Positions 25,605 to 34,268 of a stretch of DNA of 64,000 bases are shown piece by piece. A model generated the notes under the pieces. It saw only the letters and a list, made by a program, of their open reading frames with translations, did not search any database and was not told the origin of the DNA. The stretch comes from a bacterium (GTDB taxonomy: Bacteria > Patescibacteriota > Patescibacteriia > 2-12-FULL-60-25), in the NCBI GenBank assembly GCA_021796435.1, contig JAJYXM010000016.1, positions 626,625 through 690,624 on the forward strand, given 5' to 3'. Both the position numbers and the translations under genes were made by a program. Within the stretch, counting starts at the first letter, position 1, and every line of letters begins with the position of its first letter.

Positions 25605-25718
25605 ATGAAAGTTAGATCATCGGTGAAGGCAATGTGCCGCAATTGTCAGGTCATACGTCGGAAAGGGCGGGTTGTTGTGATTTGCAAAAATCCTAAACAT
25701 AAGCAGAGACAGGGCTAA
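25605..25718 (+). CDS. rpmJ: 50S ribosomal protein L36
   Basis: A 37-residue zinc-ribbon ribosomal protein that starts [14 protein letters not shown] and ends PKHKQRQG. Zinc ligands are C11, C14, C27 and H32, so this is the zinc-binding form of L36. It lies between infA and rpsM, its usual place, with 12 bases before rpsM. Confidence 0.95.
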   Translation: MKVRSSVKAMCRNCQVIRRKGRVVVICKNPKHKQRQG

Positions 25719-25730
25719 TTAAATTCGATT

Positions 25731-26117
25731 ATGGCTAGAATCGCTGGAGTCACTCTCCCCAACGCAAAACGCATCGAGATCGGGTTGACCTATATCTATG
25801 GGATCGGCCAGGTTACGGCGAAGAAGATATTGAAAGAGACCGGTCTTGACCCGAACATCCGCGTCAAGGATCTGACCGAAGACCAGGCCAACACCCTGCG
25901 TGATTACGTCGAGAAGAACTACAAGGTTGAAGGCGAGATGCGACGTGAGGTCTTGAGCCACATCAAACGTCTGAAGGACATCGGTTCGTTCCGCGGTTCA
26001 CGTCACATAAAAGGATTACCAGCCAGAGGACAGAGGACTAAAACCAACTGCCGTACCGTGAGAGGCAATGTGCGCCGTACCATGGGTTCGGGTAAACGTA
26101 AGCTTGAAAAGAAGTAA
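25731..26117 (+). CDS. rpsM: 30S ribosomal protein S13
   Basis: A 128-residue S13 of the small-subunit head that contacts tRNA and bridges to the large subunit. It shows [20 protein letters not shown], the helix-two-turn-helix [12 protein letters not shown], and the C-terminal [20 protein letters not shown] that reaches the P site. The gene order rpmJ-rpsM-rpsK is standard. Confidence 0.97.
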   Translation: MARIAGVTLPNAKRIEIGLTYIYGIGQVTAKKILKETGLDPNIRVKDLTEDQANTLRDYVEKNYKVEGEMRREVLSHIKRLKDIGSFRGSRHIKGLPARGQRTKTNCRTVRGNVRRTMGSGKRKLEKK

Positions 26118-26120
26118 AGT

Positions 26121-26567
26121 ATGACTGACGAGCAAACGAAAAACGTAGAAGCGACAGCTTCCGCGACGCCCGAAAAGAAAACAGCTAAGGGGCGTACCAA
26201 AAAAGCCAAAGCCAAGGGTGTGATTTCCCATGGAAAGGCGTATATCCAGGCGACGTACAACAATACGATCGTGACGTTGACTGACCTTAACGGAAACGTC
26301 CTCTCTTGGTCTAGCGCCGGTGGTGCTGGTTTCAAGGGTCCCAAGAAATCGACACCATACGCAGCTTCGATAGTAGTCAGGAATGCGGTGGATAAGGCTT
26401 CTGCTTATGGACTTAAGGACGTCAATATATTCGTTTCAGGCGTCGGTCAGGGCAGAGAAGGCGCTATCCGTGCTTTTCAGGCCAACAACGTAGGAGTTTT
26501 AAGCATAAAAGACATCACCCCAATCCCGCACAACGGTTGCAGACCGCCGCGGCCACGCAGGGTATAA
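26121..26567 (+). CDS. rpsK: 30S ribosomal protein S11
   Basis: S11 forms part of the platform and contacts mRNA near the E site. The conserved core GKAYIQATYNNTIVTLTD, SWSSAGGAGFKG and NGCRPPRPRRV is intact. The first 35 residues are an alanine/lysine-rich extension (EKKTAKGRTKKAKAKG) longer than in model species. It starts three bases after rpsM. Confidence 0.97.
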   Translation: MTDEQTKNVEATASATPEKKTAKGRTKKAKAKGVISHGKAYIQATYNNTIVTLTDLNGNVLSWSSAGGAGFKGPKKSTPYAASIVVRNAVDKASAYGLKDVNIFVSGVGQGREGAIRAFQANNVGVLSIKDITPIPHNGCRPPRPRRV

Positions 26568-26574
26568 ACCATCT

Positions 26575-27186
26575 ATGAGATTACGAGTCACAGCAAAACG
26601 CGTCAGGCGTGAAGGATTGAACCTGGACGGTCGCGAAAAGATGGCCAGGATTTTGGAGAAACGCCCTTATGGTCCTGGTGTGCATGGTCCGACCAGCCGC
26701 AGGCGTATCACTGATTACGGCAAGCAGCTGCGCGAGAAACAGCGCGCTAAATTGGTTTACGGCGTGATGGAGAAGCAGTTCAGCAACTATTTCGAGAAGG
26801 CGACGAACATGAAAGGCGATACGGCGCAGAATCTGGTGCGTCTCCTGGAGACCCGCTTGGATAACGTGTTGTTCCGCGCCGGATTGACCAAGACCCGCGC
26901 TGCGGCACGCCAGGTGATTTCGCACGCGCATGTCGCAGTCAACGGCAAGAAGGTGGATGTGGCTTCGTTCCAGGTGAAACCGGGAGATGTCGTTTCCATA
27001 CGCGATACCAAGAAAGATAAGAAGATCTGGAAGATTTTCCTCGAGAACCTACCCAAGGTGGAAGTGCCGTCTTGGTTGACGTCAGACATAAAGAGTTTGA
27101 CGGTCAAGGTCACGAGCCTTCCGGCAGCGGACGATCTGAAGCAGATATTTGAACCCCAACTAATCGTCGAATATTATTCGCGCTAA
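26575..27186 (+). CDS. rpsD: 30S ribosomal protein S4
   Basis: A 203-residue primary rRNA-binding protein of the small subunit. The N-terminus (RLRVTAKRVRREGL) lacks the four-cysteine zinc site of the other S4 class. The S4 domain is seen as LDNVLFRAGLTKTRAAAR, QVISHAHVAVNGKKVDV and KPGDVVSI. It often acts as an autoregulator of this operon in other bacteria; no leader signal is evident here. Confidence 0.97.
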   Translation: MRLRVTAKRVRREGLNLDGREKMARILEKRPYGPGVHGPTSRRRITDYGKQLREKQRAKLVYGVMEKQFSNYFEKATNMKGDTAQNLVRLLETRLDNVLFRAGLTKTRAAARQVISHAHVAVNGKKVDVASFQVKPGDVVSIRDTKKDKKIWKIFLENLPKVEVPSWLTSDIKSLTVKVTSLPAADDLKQIFEPQLIVEYYSR

Positions 27187-27204
27187 TAATCACGTACCTT
27201 AAGT

Positions 27205-27909
27205 ATGGAGTCATTACTTCTTCCGTCCAAAATAGTCTTTGCCCACGGCGAACGCGCCGGTGAGGGTATACTTACAGTCGAACCCTGCATGCCGGGTTAC
27301 GGCACGACCATCGGTAACGCACTACGTCGCGTGCTTTTGTCGTCCTTGCCAGGTGCCGCAGTCACGGCAGTCAAGATCAAGGGCGCAGAGCATGAATTTT
27401 CTACCATACCGAACGTGAAGGAAGACGTGCTGGAGATCATCCTCAACCTCAAGTCGTTGCGTCTGAAGTGTTTCGCCGAAGAACCGGTGAAACTGACGTT
27501 GAGCGTCAAAGGTGAGAAGGCGGTGACAGCAGCGGATTTTTCCAAGAATGCCGATGTCGAGATCGTCAATCCTGAATTGGTGATCGCGACCTTGACCGAC
27601 AAGAACGCCGCTTTGGAGATGGAGATCACGGTTTCCCCGGGACGCGGCTATCGCTCAACCGAAGAACGCATCAAGGAAAAGCTGGAATTGGGGACGATCG
27701 CCATAGACGCGCTCTACAACCCGGTGATCAACGTGTCGTATAAGGTCGAAGCCACCCGTCTGGGTGAGAAGACCGACTATGACAAACTGGTCTTGACCAT
27801 CGAGACCGACGGAACGATCGATCCTATCGATGCGTGTAAATCAGCGGTCGGTATAATGCTTGACCATTTGAACCTGCTTAAGGATTTGGAATATGAAGCA
27901 CAATCGTAA
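27205..27909 (+). CDS. rpoA: RNA polymerase alpha subunit lacking the C-terminal domain
   Basis: The alpha subunit forms the dimer on which RNA polymerase assembles. The N-terminal domain is complete: PGYGTTIGNALRRVLLSSLPG, then the insert domain, then SPGRGYRSTEERIKE and a final helix with ACKSAVGIMLDHLNLL. The protein ends at residue 234, where most bacterial alphas continue through a linker into the 80-residue C-terminal domain that binds UP elements and activators. No remnant of that domain follows, because rplQ starts inside the last codons (17-base overlap). Confidence 0.96.
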   Translation: MESLLLPSKIVFAHGERAGEGILTVEPCMPGYGTTIGNALRRVLLSSLPGAAVTAVKIKGAEHEFSTIPNVKEDVLEIILNLKSLRLKCFAEEPVKLTLSVKGEKAVTAADFSKNADVEIVNPELVIATLTDKNAALEMEITVSPGRGYRSTEERIKEKLELGTIAIDALYNPVINVSYKVEATRLGEKTDYDKLVLTIETDGTIDPIDACKSAVGIMLDHLNLLKDLEYEAQS

Positions 27910-28249
27910 AGGTAAGACACTGGACCGCAAGAATGGCCCGCGCAAAGCTCTGTTGCGTAACTTAGCGACGAGTTTGGTGTTGTACGAAAGGATGAACACG
28001 ACTTTGGCGAAGGCCAAGGCAGTGAGGCCGATGGTCGAGAAATTGATCACAACCGGACGCAAAAAGACCCTGACTTCCCGCAGAGAACTGGCCAAGGTAC
28101 TGACGGTGGAATCAGCGGTCAACAAAGTGCTGGAAGAGCTCGGACCGCGCTACGCTACACGCCCCGGAGGCTATACACGTATCATCAAGATAGGCCAGCG
28201 CCAAGGCGATGGAGCGGAGATGGCGCAGATCCAATTCGTAAAAGACTAA
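27893..28249 (+). CDS. rplQ: 50S ribosomal protein L17
   Basis: A 118-residue L17 near the tunnel exit. MKHNRKGKTLDRKNGPRKAL, the LATSLVLYERMNTTLAKAKA helix and the C-terminal GGYTRIIKIGQRQGDGAEMA are conserved. The start overlaps the end of rpoA by 17 bases, which implies coupled translation. Confidence 0.97.
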   Translation: MKHNRKGKTLDRKNGPRKALLRNLATSLVLYERMNTTLAKAKAVRPMVEKLITTGRKKTLTSRRELAKVLTVESAVNKVLEELGPRYATRPGGYTRIIKIGQRQGDGAEMAQIQFVKD

Positions 28250-28253
28250 TGAT

Positions 28254-28637
28254 ATGACGTGGAAATCACAGAAGGGGATGCCCCAGGTACAACGCGCAAC
28301 GCACGAGATCGACGCCGAAGGGATGGTCGTGGGTCGTTTGGCGACCAAGATCGCGACTTTCCTTACAGGGAAGCACAAGCCGGAATACACACCGCATATC
28401 GATATGGGTGACTTCGTGCGCGTTAAGAACGCGGATAAGGTCGTATTCACAGGAAAGAAGTGGGAACAGAAGGTGCATTTCAGCACGAGTAACCGCCCAG
28501 GCGGCCTGAAACGCAAACCGGTTGCTAAATTGCGCGAAGAGAATCCGTCGGAGATCCTGCGTCATGCCGTAAAGTACATGTTGCCGAAGAACTCGACACA
28601 AGACAGAAGGCTTAAGAGATTGACTTTCGTTAAATAG
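28254..28637 (+). CDS. rplM: 50S ribosomal protein L13
   Basis: A 127-residue L13, an early assembly protein of the large subunit. It carries the motif VVGRLATKIATFLTGKHKPE, then NADKVVFTGKKWEQKVHF and LRHAVKYMLPKN. The protein is shorter than the roughly 142 residues of model species, with a trimmed C-terminus. It lies five bases after rplQ and two before rpsI. Confidence 0.96.
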   Translation: MTWKSQKGMPQVQRATHEIDAEGMVVGRLATKIATFLTGKHKPEYTPHIDMGDFVRVKNADKVVFTGKKWEQKVHFSTSNRPGGLKRKPVAKLREENPSEILRHAVKYMLPKNSTQDRRLKRLTFVK

Positions 28638-28639
28638 CT

Positions 28640-29227
28640 ATGCCGATCAAGAAAGACGACAAAGAAAAGGATAAGAAGAAGGCGCCAGCCAAAGCCAAGA
28701 AGACCGAGACCAAAGAAAAGAAGGTTCCGGCCAAGAAGAAGGCTTCCGAAGAAACTCCCGAAAAAGCCGAGAAGGAACTTAAGGAGATGGAGGCTGCAGA
28801 GGAAGTGGAACTGGCTGCGGGCGAATCGGCGAAAGGCGGTTCGTTCATCAGTGCCGTGGGCCGCAGGAAGACTTCGATCGCTCGCGTGCGTCTGATCAAG
28901 AACGGCAAAGGCCTTATCACGGTGAACGGCAAGCCTTACGACAAGTACTTCACGACTTTCGAACTGCGCGATACGGTGACGAGTCCGCTCAAGACGGCCG
29001 GTCAGGAAGGCGCAGTCGATATCAGCGCTAAGGTCGTCGGCGGAGGGATCCGCGGCCAGGCCGATGCCGTACGTCATGGCATCTCACGTGCCTTGTTGCA
29101 GCTGAATCCGACCTACCGCAAAGCTCTGAAGAAATTGGGATTCCTGAAACGCGATGCGCGCAAGAAGGAACGCAAGAAATTCGGTCTGAAGGGCGCACGT
29201 CGCGCACCGCAGTGGTCAAAGCGTTAA
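28640..29227 (+). CDS. rpsI: 30S ribosomal protein S9 with lysine-rich N-terminal extension
   Basis: S9 reaches the P site with its C-terminal tail. The S9 core starts near residue 68 (SAVGRRKTSIARVRL) and ends with the canonical GARRAPQWSKR. In front lies an extension of about 65 residues rich in Lys, Ala and Glu (DKKKAPAKAKKTETKEKK), probably disordered and absent from most S9 proteins. It is the last gene of the operon, followed by a terminator. Confidence 0.97.
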   Translation: MPIKKDDKEKDKKKAPAKAKKTETKEKKVPAKKKASEETPEKAEKELKEMEAAEEVELAAGESAKGGSFISAVGRRKTSIARVRLIKNGKGLITVNGKPYDKYFTTFELRDTVTSPLKTAGQEGAVDISAKVVGGGIRGQADAVRHGISRALLQLNPTYRKALKKLGFLKRDARKKERKKFGLKGARRAPQWSKR

Positions 29228-29240
29228 AAGAAATTCAATA

Positions 29241-29270
29241 AGATCCGGCGTAAGCCGGGTCTTTTGTTTT
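29241..29270 (+). terminator. Terminator of the ribosomal protein operon
   Basis: AGATCCGGC and GCCGGGTCT form a nine-pair stem with one G-T pair and a GTAA loop, followed by TTTTGTTTT. Confidence 0.85.
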
Positions 29271-29371
29271 AAAAGAATCGTTTGATGAGACAGGAGAAAT
29301 AGGCATATCCCGTGGGTGGGGATGGGCGGAAAAAACTTGGGAAGACCGGCGCTATTAGCAGGGTGAATAAT

Positions 29372-29400
29372 TTGACATTACCGTGTCTTTATCCGAAGAT
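29372..29400 (+). promoter_or_regulatory. Promoter of the SAMHD1-like gene
   Basis: A perfect TTGACA (29372-29377), 17 bases, then GAAGAT (29395-29400). The same TTGACA-17-GAAGAT arrangement precedes the gene at 48193 on the other strand. The leader contains GAGGAG at 29421-29426. Confidence 0.5.
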
Positions 29401-29433
29401 TCGGCCAGGTCTTTCGATTCGAGGAGCTGTGCG

Positions 29434-30927
29434 ATGAACTATCTCGACTTGTGCCGTTCGATCCATGACGGGCTTTATGGGCTGATAAGGCTCACGCAGG
29501 AAGAGATGGACATCATCGACCATCCGCTCTTCCAGAGGCAGCGCTGGGTCTGCCAGACAGGTCTGCTGCATTACGTCTTTCCGACGGCGCGGCAGACGCG
29601 CTTCGAACACTGCATCGGCGTCGTCCGCATGACGCAGAAGATGTTGGACGCGGTGAGCGCCGGTTCGCGCTCCGCGGCGTCTAAATTGCGTCCGCCGCAG
29701 GATGCGTGGCCGGGTCAGGCGATCAGATTCTTCGAGCTCGATCGCGAGCTCAAGATGACGCTCCAGCGCGTGGCGCGGATCTTGGCTCTGGTGCACGATC
29801 TGGGCCACGGGCCTTTGTCGCATGCCTTCAAGAGGTTCGCGCCTATGTTGGCCGACATGCCGGCGGTCTTCGACGATCCGAGGCTGGCTGTGCTGGCGAC
29901 ATACCGTGAAGCCATGTCGCAGGGTAACGGCAGGAGGATAAGCCATGAAGCCTCGGCTTGCATCCTCTTCGCGACGTTGTGGAACGATGTGGCCAGGGGC
30001 AAAGAGCCTTGGATGCCTGCGCTTCTGGCTGCTGTGCTTCTCGACGTTCCGCCCTCGTCAAATGTGCCGGAAGCGCTGCATCCCTGGGTGCCGTTCCTGC
30101 GCGACATCATCTCGTCGGCGCCGGTGGATGCCGATCGGATGGACTATCTGTTGCGCGACAGCCGTGCGTGTGGAGTCAGCTATGGCCTCTACGAGCCGAA
30201 CCGCATCCTCAAGTCGGTGTTGTGCGTCAGAAGCCTGGATCAGGAAGGCGTGGCGTTCCGTCTGGGCTGGAAGGCGAGCGGACTGCGTGCCATAGAGAAC
30301 TTCGCGCAAGCAAGGTTCCAGATGTTCGCGCAGATCTACCGCCACAAGACGCTGCGTGCGATCGAATTGATGATGGATGAGATCGTACGACTGGCGGAAG
30401 CGGCTCAGGCGATCGTGTTCGGTTCGCGGACGCTGGACGAGTTCGTCGACGGATACCTGGGCATGAGCGATGAGTCGTTCCTCAAGGCGCTCATGGGTGG
30501 CCTGGGGAATCTTCCATTCACGACCAACGGAACGGCCGAGCTGGCACGACGCATCGTGCAGCGTGACCTGTGGAAACGGCTCTACGAGTTCGGCTGCGAT
30601 GAGGATGAACTTGCGTGGAATGTCCTGCAAGTCATGTCCGAAGAACACCCCGACGAGAAGTTCGTGATGGATCGTCAGCCCCTCAAGGCGATGCGTGACC
30701 TGGAACGCGGTGCGTACCTCTTGGCGCTAGATGGTGAAGGGAAGTATGCCTGCGACGACAGGAGCGATTCCTGGATCAAGGCGTCGCCCATCATGCGGAC
30801 GCTCATGGAGGAGGAGAAGTCTGTGACGCGGCTTTACCTCGCGACCAAGCCGGCGGTCAACGATCCGCGAAAAGTCAGACAAGAGGTGCTGAGGCACGTC
30901 TATTTCAGGAAAAGCCGTCAAGCTTGA
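29434..30927 (+). CDS. HD-domain phosphohydrolase, SAMHD1/YwfO-like dNTPase
   Basis: A metal-dependent HD hydrolase of the COG1078 type, related to dNTP triphosphohydrolases such as SAMHD1. The N-terminus carries IHDGLYGLIRLTQEEMDIID and FQRQRWVCQTGLLHYVFP, then the first metal histidine in RFEHCIGV, the HD pair in VHDLGHGPLSH, and DADRMDYLLRDS with the last metal aspartate. Likely substrates are dNTPs. The ATG at 29434 is chosen for its GAGGAG site. The gene is free-standing with its own promoter and terminator. The 497-residue length suits the family. Confidence 0.85.
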   Translation: MNYLDLCRSIHDGLYGLIRLTQEEMDIIDHPLFQRQRWVCQTGLLHYVFPTARQTRFEHCIGVVRMTQKMLDAVSAGSRSAASKLRPPQDAWPGQAIRFFELDRELKMTLQRVARILALVHDLGHGPLSHAFKRFAPMLADMPAVFDDPRLAVLATYREAMSQGNGRRISHEASACILFATLWNDVARGKEPWMPALLAAVLLDVPPSSNVPEALHPWVPFLRDIISSAPVDADRMDYLLRDSRACGVSYGLYEPNRILKSVLCVRSLDQEGVAFRLGWKASGLRAIENFAQARFQMFAQIYRHKTLRAIELMMDEIVRLAEAAQAIVFGSRTLDEFVDGYLGMSDESFLKALMGGLGNLPFTTNGTAELARRIVQRDLWKRLYEFGCDEDELAWNVLQVMSEEHPDEKFVMDRQPLKAMRDLERGAYLLALDGEGKYACDDRSDSWIKASPIMRTLMEEEKSVTRLYLATKPAVNDPRKVRQEVLRHVYFRKSRQA

Positions 30928-30931
30928 ATTC

Positions 30932-30957
30932 AGCCGGTGGGCCCTAACCCGCCGGCT
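30932..30957 (+). terminator. Probable terminator after the SAMHD1-like gene
   Basis: AGCCGGTGGG and CCCGCCGGCT form a stem around CCCTAA, followed by CTTCG. The T-run is weak, so termination is likely but not certain. Confidence 0.55.
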
Positions 30958-30990
30958 CTTCGTAAACTGGCGTTTTTTGCCTAAAAAAGC

Positions 30991-31003
30991 TAATATTCCT
31001 TTG
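30991..31003 (+). promoter_or_regulatory. -10 box of a leaderless flippase transcript
   Basis: TAATAT (30991-30996) lies six bases before the GTG start at 31003, so transcription would begin at the start codon itself. A good -35 box is not evident. Confidence 0.45.
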
Positions 31004-32466
31004 TGACAGAAGGCCATAGGATAGCCAAGAATGCCTCTTGGCTGGTGGGTGCGATGAGCCTGAATAAGCTCATAGCTTTTGGATATTTTTGGGCTGTCGC
31101 CAAGCTTCTGGGCCCGCAGATCACGGGCACGTATTTTTTCAGCGTTTCCGTGACGTCCTTATTCATCGTGTTGTCTGATTTGGGCATAACCCAGGTCATC
31201 ATCTTGGCGTACGCAGGTTCCCGGGGGAACGAGAATCGTGTCTTAAGCGCTGCTTTGAAGATCAAGTTGGCCTTGCTGCCACTGGCCATCGGAGCTTCTT
31301 TGGGTTACGGCTGGCTTAAAGGAGCGAATCCAGAGACGATGACCGCGATCTCCATCGCGTGTCTCGTGATGGCGGCTGACACCATCCACCTGATGCTGTA
31401 CGGGGCTTTACGAGGCAGACAGAACCTACGGTTCGAGGCTGTCGGCATGTTGGTGGGCCAAATCATGACTGCCATCGCATCGATATCCGCGGCTTTTCTC
31501 GGGTTAGGCGCCAAGGGTCTGGTCGGAGGATTGTTGCTCGGCAGCGTCTGGAATCTGCTTTGGGCTTGGCGCAAGACTTTTGCCCAGAACATCAAATGGG
31601 AACGCTCGTCTTGGCTGGACGTGAGGCACCTGGCACACGAGGCATTGCCGTTCGCCATCGCTGGTTTGGCGGTCAAGACTTATTCGTATCTGGACACTTT
31701 ATTCCTTGAGGCTTTCCACGGTTTGACGGCGGTCGGCATCTATTCGGTGGCGTATAAGATGACTTATGCCCTGCAGTTCGTGCCGATGACGGTGACCGCG
31801 GCAGTCTATCCGGCGATCGCTGCTTCTTGGGCCAAACATGACCACGAACAGATCAAAAGGACATATACAGGCGCGTTGCGCCTGATGGCGTTTTTAGGTC
31901 TTGGGCTTGCAGCCGGACTTTCAGCATTGGCGCCGCGTATCGTCCCTTTGGTGTATGGCGCAAAGTATATCGATGCCGTAGTCCCGTTCACGGTCTTGCC
32001 CTGGGTGCTGTTGGCCTTATTCATGGATTTTCCGTTAGGTTCGTTGTTGAATGCGACAAAGCGGGCACATCTCAAGACGACAGCGATGGTTTTGACGATG
32101 CTGATGAATATCGTGCTCAATATCCTCCTGGTCCCGCCTTTTGGCGCTCTGGGTGCGGCTTGGGCGAGCTTGTTGAGTTTCTGGTCGTTGTTCTTTTTCG
32201 GGATTTATTTTACGCGAAATGATGCGGGAGGCTGGAGGAACGTGCTTTGGGTCCTGTTCCGCGCAATGCTAGTAGCCGTCTTCGCCTGGTTCGTCTGGAG
32301 GGTCATCGGCTCGCATCTGCCTTTCCTCATCGCTTTCCTGTTGGGTACTTTGGCGGCGACCGCTGGATCGTTGTTGTTGGGCGTCATAACCAAGAAGGAT
32401 CTGCACTTCATCCTGGATTTGCGTAAGCGGGTAGTGCCGCAGGAAGAAATAAATGACGAAACCTGA
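31003..32466 (+). CDS. Lipid-linked oligosaccharide flippase (Wzx/MurJ-like, MOP superfamily)
   Basis: An integral membrane protein of 487 residues with about 14 helices. The opening IAKNASWLVGAMSLNKLIAF and later PFAIAGLAVKTYSYLDTLFL are typical of polysaccharide flippases. It should move lipid-linked glycans from the inner to the outer face of the membrane. It heads a run of overlapping glycosyltransferase genes, which supports O-antigen or exopolysaccharide export over a lipid II role. The GTG start follows a -10 box directly. The next gene overlaps by 14 bases. Confidence 0.85.
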   Translation: MTEGHRIAKNASWLVGAMSLNKLIAFGYFWAVAKLLGPQITGTYFFSVSVTSLFIVLSDLGITQVIILAYAGSRGNENRVLSAALKIKLALLPLAIGASLGYGWLKGANPETMTAISIACLVMAADTIHLMLYGALRGRQNLRFEAVGMLVGQIMTAIASISAAFLGLGAKGLVGGLLLGSVWNLLWAWRKTFAQNIKWERSSWLDVRHLAHEALPFAIAGLAVKTYSYLDTLFLEAFHGLTAVGIYSVAYKMTYALQFVPMTVTAAVYPAIAASWAKHDHEQIKRTYTGALRLMAFLGLGLAAGLSALAPRIVPLVYGAKYIDAVVPFTVLPWVLLALFMDFPLGSLLNATKRAHLKTTAMVLTMLMNIVLNILLVPPFGALGAAWASLLSFWSLFFFGIYFTRNDAGGWRNVLWVLFRAMLVAVFAWFVWRVIGSHLPFLIAFLLGTLAATAGSLLLGVITKKDLHFILDLRKRVVPQEEINDET

Positions 32467-33544
32467 AATCACAATACTGACGCTTGATTATCCTCCCGAA
32501 CATGGCGGTGTCGCGCGTTTTTTGGGGAACTTGACGAGAGAATCGGCTGGCAGGATCGAGGTGATCGTCCCGATGGGTCATGCGCTTGAGGGTCCGGGTG
32601 CAGTCAAGGCTGCCAAGATGTTGAGGCGCGTTTGGCCGCATTGGTGGCCCATGGTCCGTTTGGCTCGTGGTTTGAAGACGAAAACGGTTTTCGTGAGCCA
32701 TGTTTTTCCTTTAGGCACAGCCGTCTGGTTGGCGAGATTATCCGGCGGACCGGATTACGCCATTCTGTTCCACGGATTGGACATCAAGCTGGCTGATAAC
32801 GCATGGAAGAGATGGCTGTTGCGCCGCATCTCCAAGAAAGCCAAGGCACTTTTCTCGAACAGCGAGGCGACGAAGCTGGAGCTGCTTAAGAACGTCCCGA
32901 ATGCCGAGGTAACCGTAATTACGCCTGGAATCGAACCGAGGGAAACCATCCCGAAACAAGAGGCTCGACGGAAGTTGGATCTTGATGGCGAGACGCCGAT
33001 CGTCTTATCTGTCACGCGTTTGGTGCCACGTAAGGGAGTCGACGCTTCTTTGCATGCGATAGCCCGTATCCAGGCGAAAAGGCAAGCGGAATATGTCGTC
33101 ATCGGCGATGGGCCGGATGGTGAGAGATTAGAGAAGTTGGCCGTGGAACATCGGACTAAAGTCAGATGGATCAAAGACGCGGACGATGATGAGAAGTGGT
33201 TGTGGTATGCGGCGGCGGACGTCTTTCTGTTGCCCGTACGCGAAGAGGAGAGGGACATGGAAGGCTTCGGCATCGTTTATCTGGAAGCTGCGTTGGCTGG
33301 GCTCCCATCGATCGCCGGTAGAAGCGGTGGGGCAGGTGAGGCGGTGCGTGACGGATATACTGGACTGCTGGTGAAGCCTACTTCGATAGATGAGATAGAA
33401 TCAGCCGTCTTGAGATTGCTGGACGATCCGGAACTGGCTAAAAGATTAGGTGAACAGGGGCGTAAGAGAGCGCAGGAAGATTTCAGGTGGGCGGACAGAT
33501 GGGAGGAAATGAAGAATCGATTACGAATGCCAAATGACGAATGA
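32453..33544 (+). CDS. GT4-family glycosyltransferase
   Basis: A GT-B fold glycosyltransferase of 363 residues. The start ITILTLDYPPEHGGVARFL holds the glycine-rich acceptor loop. VLSVTRLVPRKGVD and VVIGDGPDGERL mark the donor domain, and EGFGIVYLEAALAG is the conserved ExxxxxxxE motif. Sugar donor and acceptor are unknown. It lies in the flippase operon and overlaps both neighbours. Its stop lies within a heptameric repeat (33521-33548). Confidence 0.9.
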   Translation: MTKPEITILTLDYPPEHGGVARFLGNLTRESAGRIEVIVPMGHALEGPGAVKAAKMLRRVWPHWWPMVRLARGLKTKTVFVSHVFPLGTAVWLARLSGGPDYAILFHGLDIKLADNAWKRWLLRRISKKAKALFSNSEATKLELLKNVPNAEVTVITPGIEPRETIPKQEARRKLDLDGETPIVLSVTRLVPRKGVDASLHAIARIQAKRQAEYVVIGDGPDGERLEKLAVEHRTKVRWIKDADDDEKWLWYAAADVFLLPVREEERDMEGFGIVYLEAALAGLPSIAGRSGGAGEAVRDGYTGLLVKPTSIDEIESAVLRLLDDPELAKRLGEQGRKRAQEDFRWADRWEEMKNRLRMPNDE

Positions 33545-33548
33545 CGAA
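33521..33548. repeat. Heptameric TGACGAA-type repeat at a gene junction
   Basis: Four 7-base units in a row, TTACGAA, TGCCAAA, TGACGAA and TGACGAA, span the end of the GT4 gene and the start of the GT2 gene, supplying the stop of one and the ATG of the other. Confidence 0.6.
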
Positions 33549-34268
33549 TTGAGCAACAAAGATCAAGGAATTGCGATTGTGATTCCATGCTATAACCACG
33601 CGAAGGAGCTGGTGGCTTGCTTAGAGAGTTTGACGCAGCAGACTTTGCGGCCTGCAGAGGTACTAGTGATCGATAATGCCTCGGAAGACCACCCGGAGGT
33701 GATGGCTGATAGGTTCAAGTGCTGCCTACCGGTTAGTGTTACTAGGTTTACGGAAAAGCAAGGTGCGCCCGCGGCAAGGAACCATGGAGCCGGTTTGACG
33801 CATTCGCCAAGGTTGATCTTTTTGGATGCTGATGTTGTCCTGGAACCGGACGCTTTAGCTAAATTGTCGGAAGCCTTGGATAAAAATGCTGAAGCCGATT
33901 TCGCGTATTCGAGTTTCTACTGGGATTTCAAAAAATTTCCGTCAAGAACATGGGACGCCGCGTCTTTGCATAAAATGAATTACATTCACACTACGTCGCT
34001 GATCCGGAGAAAGGCGTTTCCAGGCTTTGATGAATCACTCAAGAAGTTTCAGGACTGGGATTTGTGGTTGACCATGGCGAAGAACGGTGCGAAAGGGGTT
34101 TTCGTGGATAAGTTTTTGTTCAGGGTAAGGCAGAGGTCTTCAGGAATAAGCACTTGGTTGCCGAGCTTCGTACATAAAATTCCGTGGCCTATTCTTGGTT
34201 GGATGCCGAAAGAAATCAGGAAATATCGTGAGGCAGAAAAGATCATAAGGGAAAAACATAAGATATGA
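33534..34268 (+). CDS. GT2-family glycosyltransferase
   Basis: A 244-residue GT-A glycosyltransferase. The N-terminus has IVIPCYNHAKELVACLESL and VLVIDNASEDHPEV, then the metal-binding FLDADVVLEPDAL and, near 170, the acceptor-side FQDWDLWL. No membrane helix is evident. It probably adds one sugar to a lipid-linked glycan. The ATG lies inside the heptameric repeat and the end overlaps the next gene by four bases. Confidence 0.88.
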   Translation: MTNDELSNKDQGIAIVIPCYNHAKELVACLESLTQQTLRPAEVLVIDNASEDHPEVMADRFKCCLPVSVTRFTEKQGAPAARNHGAGLTHSPRLIFLDADVVLEPDALAKLSEALDKNAEADFAYSSFYWDFKKFPSRTWDAASLHKMNYIHTTSLIRRKAFPGFDESLKKFQDWDLWLTMAKNGAKGVFVDKFLFRVRQRSSGISTWLPSFVHKIPWPILGWMPKEIRKYREAEKIIREKHKI

